DNA from: Bacteroidaceae bacterium
Lineage (GTDB): Bacteria > Bacteroidota > Bacteroidia > Bacteroidales > Bacteroidaceae
Direction: 5' to 3'
NCBI GenBank assembly: GCA_024695315.1
Contig: JAILIJ010000217.1
Span: 1-14,941 of the forward strand
DNA: 14,941 nucleotides
A model generated the notes under the pieces. The model worked only from the letters and a program-made list of their open reading frames with translations. It ran no database searches and was not told the DNA's origin. The position numbers and the translations under genes are program-made. Positions within the stretch are counted from its first letter, which is position 1. Each line of letters opens with the position of its first letter. Shown one piece after another: positions 12,209 through 14,941 of the stretch.

Positions 12209-14941
12209 CTATTTATTCATAAACATTTTCTTACCGCCCTTGATAATTAATGAATGGCGGGCTGGAGAAATTGTTCTACCTGACATGTCGAATGTCTTCT
12301 CCTCATCATTTGTGCTTTCGCTGACATTGTTGATGCCTAAAGCAGGGTCAACGATAACTCTTAATATGCCCTTTGTTAGTAAGTCGGAAGAGTCCCACAC
12401 CTTACCTTCGCCAGGAGTGGCTGGGAGAATTTCGCCGAATGAGCCACTAACTGTTCCTGATGGAGAGAAAATCTTAAATTCTGTTCCTTCTGGAATGTCA
12501 AGGGTTGTGTAGATATTCTCAAACTCAAGGTTAAGCGTAGGCTTAGAGAATGTGGCACCTCCAGTCAGCACGAGACGGTTGGCTTTAGTTGTAGTTCCGT
12601 TGATGGAAACTGGAATAGTTACTGTTGCTCCGCTTGCTACAGTCAGCTTACCCTTTATTGTCAGAGTATTTCTGTTGACAAGGGTAGTGTCGCCGGCATA
12701 AATCTCACCTCCTGACTTCACGCTTACAGCTCCTGCCACAGAACCAGTACCGGCAAGAGTGGCATCGGAATTGACTGTTATAAGTCCTGTTCCAGAGTTG
12801 GTACCGTTGATGACTAAACGACCGCCATTAACAGTAGTGGTACCTTTGTAGTCATTAGAACCTGTTAGGCGCCATATTCCTGTACCTTCCTTGATAATGG
12901 TTGTGGTACCGACATGTCCTTTTCCAGAACAAGACCAGTTGTTGATACTTCTCTTGAAAGTCTCATCGGTATTGGCGCCTCCGATAGTCCATGAACACTT
13001 GAAGTTGTTTGTAGCCTTGCTTGAACCGCTAAGATATGTGCCTGCATCACCAGAGAGTCCGCCAAGGGTATAGTTGCCGTTCGTGTCCCATCCACAAGCA
13101 CGTGCACCATTTTTGAGTACAACCACAGCATTAGGAATATTCTTGCCACTCATGAGGAAAAGATTTCCGCTGCTGGCAGCATTGGCTATCAAACGTCCAG
13201 TGAACTCGTCCCAGTTGCCCTGAATATATTCGCGGACATAAGGTATGTTGATTTGTAGAGTACCGTTTCCGGACATCTTGTTCTTGATGTAGCAGTTTCT
13301 GTGTGGAGAGAACTGTGATGTGGTGCCCTCACGCACTTCTACTGGGAAACTGTATGTCTCATAAGCTTCATTCTCGCCCTTTGTCTGAAGTTTACCTCCG
13401 GCAAATACAAGTTTTGAACTGCTTCCTATTCCGTTGCCAGAAATTTCGGCTGTAGGGAAATATAGTGTGCCGCCCTCAAGTGTTGTGGCACCTGTGTAGC
13501 CGAAGAATTTCAATGTGTTCACATTCAGTTGTCCTGCACCGTCTATGATAAGTCCGCCATCGCCTTCGAATGTGCCGTTCATTTTGATTACAGCCGAACT
13601 GTTTGAGATGTTTAGCTCGCCATCTTGCAAGAGTTTGGCACATCTGTTTGTCGTTGTGCTGCCACCCGTATATTGGTATGTTCCGCCGTCAAAAATCCAG
13701 TTTTGTGCAAACTCCTCGCTTGCACCTATTGCGCTTGCTTCACCGCCATTCTTTAGGGAGTTGAAAGACAATACTCCGTCGTGAACAACGGTAGCTCCAG
13801 TATAGTCGTTAGTAGTTGTTATGGAAACGGTACCTTTTCCGGCTTTATTGACTGATGTCTCTCCACATATCTTTCCATTTCCAGAAATAGCTATCGAGCC
13901 AGTGTTGTTGAATACTACTGTGGCAGGACTGACACTTTCGTCAAGAGTTATGGTAGCCTCTTCGTCGGTATTGAAGAGTACTTTTCGGTCGTCGGCATAT
14001 AGCCCATCGCTGCTCAACCATCCTGTGTTTACCTTGTCCCAGTTTGCAACGTCTTTTGTCCATGTTACATCAGCCACGTATGTGTCAATATCTACGATTC
14101 CGACCTCCTCAGGTCTTGTCTTGAGTGTAACCTCATCCGAGTATTCGGACTGTGCATCATCCTTGAAAGCGCATATCTTTATTGTGTAGCTTGTGCCTGG
14201 AGTAAGGTTCTTCAGAGTGACAACATTTACGTCGCTCTCCGTGCGAGCCAGCTCCATGTATTCGCCATCGGCAGTCTTTCCCATAACGATGAATCCCTGT
14301 TCGCCGTATGTGTAGTCGCGCCATTTCACCTGCATCGTAGTAGTTGTGGCAGAAAACTGTTCTACACACAAAGGAGAACGTAGGTAGAAATCGCGGTCGT
14401 CAGCCGTGATGCTATTGATATAATTCTCAATATTAGCATATCCGTTGTCAGCAATCTTCATTGCGTCATTAACCATTGGATCCAGTCCGTTGGCTGTTTC
14501 CCAATCATCTGGCATACCATCTTTGTCCGTATCTACACGTGTGTTGCCCTTCCACACTGTCCATGTGTTTGGAGCGCCATAAATAAGGCTTCCTTCGTTG
14601 GAAATCAGAGCACCTTCAGTTCCGAAAGTCTTGACTTCATCAATCATGTAGTAGTCCACATAATCGCGATAGGGAAGCGAGGCGCCAACGCAAGGAAGAA
14701 GGTTCTCGATAAGATCAGGTGCGTCCCAAGTCTCCAATTCTGGGTAATTGTATGGTGTTGTCTTTACGTCGGCACCGCTGAAATTCGTTACCGCAGAAGG
14801 ATTAAAAGTGCCATCCGTGTTTGCGTCCTGGAAGTTGCCCGTAACGTAACAATGGAAATTTGTGTTACCGCCAGTAAAGGCGTTGCCGCCACCTACAGGA
14901 CCGTTGATGAATAGGTTGTTCTGTATGTTGCAGTAGCTTTC
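12209..14941 (-). CDS. Pectate-lyase-like (PL1) protein with Fn3 and autotransporter-type beta-strand repeats, C-terminal part (partial)
   Basis: The frame is open on the minus strand from the window edge to the TAA at 12209, giving 910 residues; a TTG codon at 14737 is internal. Residues 1-135 look like the end of a parallel beta-helix pectate lyase. Features are NGPVGGGNAFTGGNTNFH and GNFQDANTDGT, then VKTFGTEGAL, then the calcium-binding loop DTDKDGMPDDWE and YANIENYINSI, the usual PL1 ending in Bacteroidetes. An Fn3 domain follows (about 190-276). From about 290 to 780 come glycine-rich autotransporter-associated beta-strand repeats such as NDYTGATVVHDGVLSF, GYTGATTLEGGTLYF and NDYKGTTTVNGGRLVI. 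The tail has FDMSGRTISPARHSLI and then GGKK, related to the two other secreted proteins here. It is probably a cell-surface pectin-degrading enzyme. The catalytic part lies outside the window, so activity cannot be judged. There is no autotransporter barrel. Confidence 0.82.
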   Translation of the reverse strand, partial: ESYCNIQNNLFINGPVGGGNAFTGGNTNFHCYVTGNFQDANTDGTFNPSAVTNFSGADVKTTPYNYPELETWDAPDLIENLLPCVGASLPYRDYVDYYMIDEVKTFGTEGALISNEGSLIYGAPNTWTVWKGNTRVDTDKDGMPDDWETANGLDPMVNDAMKIADNGYANIENYINSITADDRDFYLRSPLCVEQFSATTTTMQVKWRDYTYGEQGFIVMGKTADGEYMELARTESDVNVVTLKNLTPGTSYTIKICAFKDDAQSEYSDEVTLKTRPEEVGIVDIDTYVADVTWTKDVANWDKVNTGWLSSDGLYADDRKVLFNTDEEATITLDESVSPATVVFNNTGSIAISGNGKICGETSVNKAGKGTVSITTTNDYTGATVVHDGVLSFNSLKNGGEASAIGASEEFAQNWIFDGGTYQYTGGSTTTNRCAKLLQDGELNISNSSAVIKMNGTFEGDGGLIIDGAGQLNVNTLKFFGYTGATTLEGGTLYFPTAEISGNGIGSSSKLVFAGGKLQTKGENEAYETYSFPVEVREGTTSQFSPHRNCYIKNKMSGNGTLQINIPYVREYIQGNWDEFTGRLIANAASSGNLFLMSGKNIPNAVVVLKNGARACGWDTNGNYTLGGLSGDAGTYLSGSSKATNNFKCSWTIGGANTDETFKRSINNWSCSGKGHVGTTTIIKEGTGIWRLTGSNDYKGTTTVNGGRLVINGTNSGTGLITVNSDATLAGTGSVAGAVSVKSGGEIYAGDTTLVNRNTLTIKGKLTVASGATVTIPVSINGTTTKANRLVLTGGATFSKPTLNLEFENIYTTLDIPEGTEFKIFSPSGTVSGSFGEILPATPGEGKVWDSSDLLTKGILRVIVDPALGINNVSESTNDEEKTFDMSGRTISPARHSLIIKGGKKMFMNK

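Noticed and set aside
12865..14189. Several 60-120 codon frames on either strand within the pectate-lyase-like gene
   Set aside because: They lie entirely inside a long repeat-rich coding region and show no domain or start context.
14735..14737. TTG as the start of the pectate-lyase-like gene
   Set aside because: The frame stays open upstream to the window edge and that part reads as pectate-lyase-like beta-helix sequence, so the true start lies outside the window.

Overview
The window looks like chromosomal DNA of a Bacteroidales bacterium, most likely Prevotella or Segatella. Five things point there: AT-rich intergenic DNA; promoters with the Bacteroidetes -7 consensus TAnnTTTG; no obvious Shine-Dalgarno sequences; secreted proteins ending in the short '(Y/F)-x-hydrophobic-(D/S/N)-G-(R/V)-K ... 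G-hydrophobic-x-hydrophobic-x-x-GKK' tail common in Prevotella; and a Lnb/DUF4105 protein, which is typical of Bacteroidetes. This assignment is inference; there is no rRNA or marker gene to prove it.

Layout, left to right. (1) The 3' end of a plus-strand outer-membrane beta-barrel protein, probably a patatin-like phospholipase (1-305). (2) A secreted M6-family metalloprotease (555-2696, +) with a well-formed Bacteroidetes promoter whose -7 box lies inside the longest possible ORF, so the 555 start is preferred over 501. (3) A minus-strand unit read right to left: a candidate 33-residue basic peptide (8445-8344), rmuC (8274-6802) and a 1369-residue NERD + RecB-type nuclease + SF1B (Upf1/Dna2-like) helicase (6771-2662). 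The helicase gene overlaps the 3' end of the protease gene by 35 bp, tail to tail. (4) A Lnb-like (DUF4105) membrane protein on the plus strand (8873-10045), divergent from the rmuC unit. (5) A two-gene plus-strand unit: a secreted protein of unknown function with a Prevotella-type C-terminal module (10190-11260) and a 62-residue peptide (11288-11476), ending at a strong hairpin terminator. (6) About 730 bp of non-coding DNA (11477-12208) holding a 21-bp-period repeat array, further palindromes, a G-rich tract and a second hairpin terminator with the same stem as the first. (7) On the minus strand, the C-terminal 910 residues of a large secreted pectate-lyase-like protein with Fn3 and autotransporter-type beta-strand repeats (12209-14941, 5' end outside the window).

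How the genes fit together: three of the proteins (protease, unknown secreted protein, pectate-lyase-like protein) carry related C-terminal tails and probably share an export or anchoring route. The Lnb-like protein would act in lipoprotein maturation, also an envelope function. RmuC and the nuclease-helicase form a separate DNA-metabolism unit, for repair or possibly defence. The most unusual items are the double-nuclease helicase next to RmuC, the small peptide paired with the secreted protein, and the repeat-rich gap between two terminators with identical stems.
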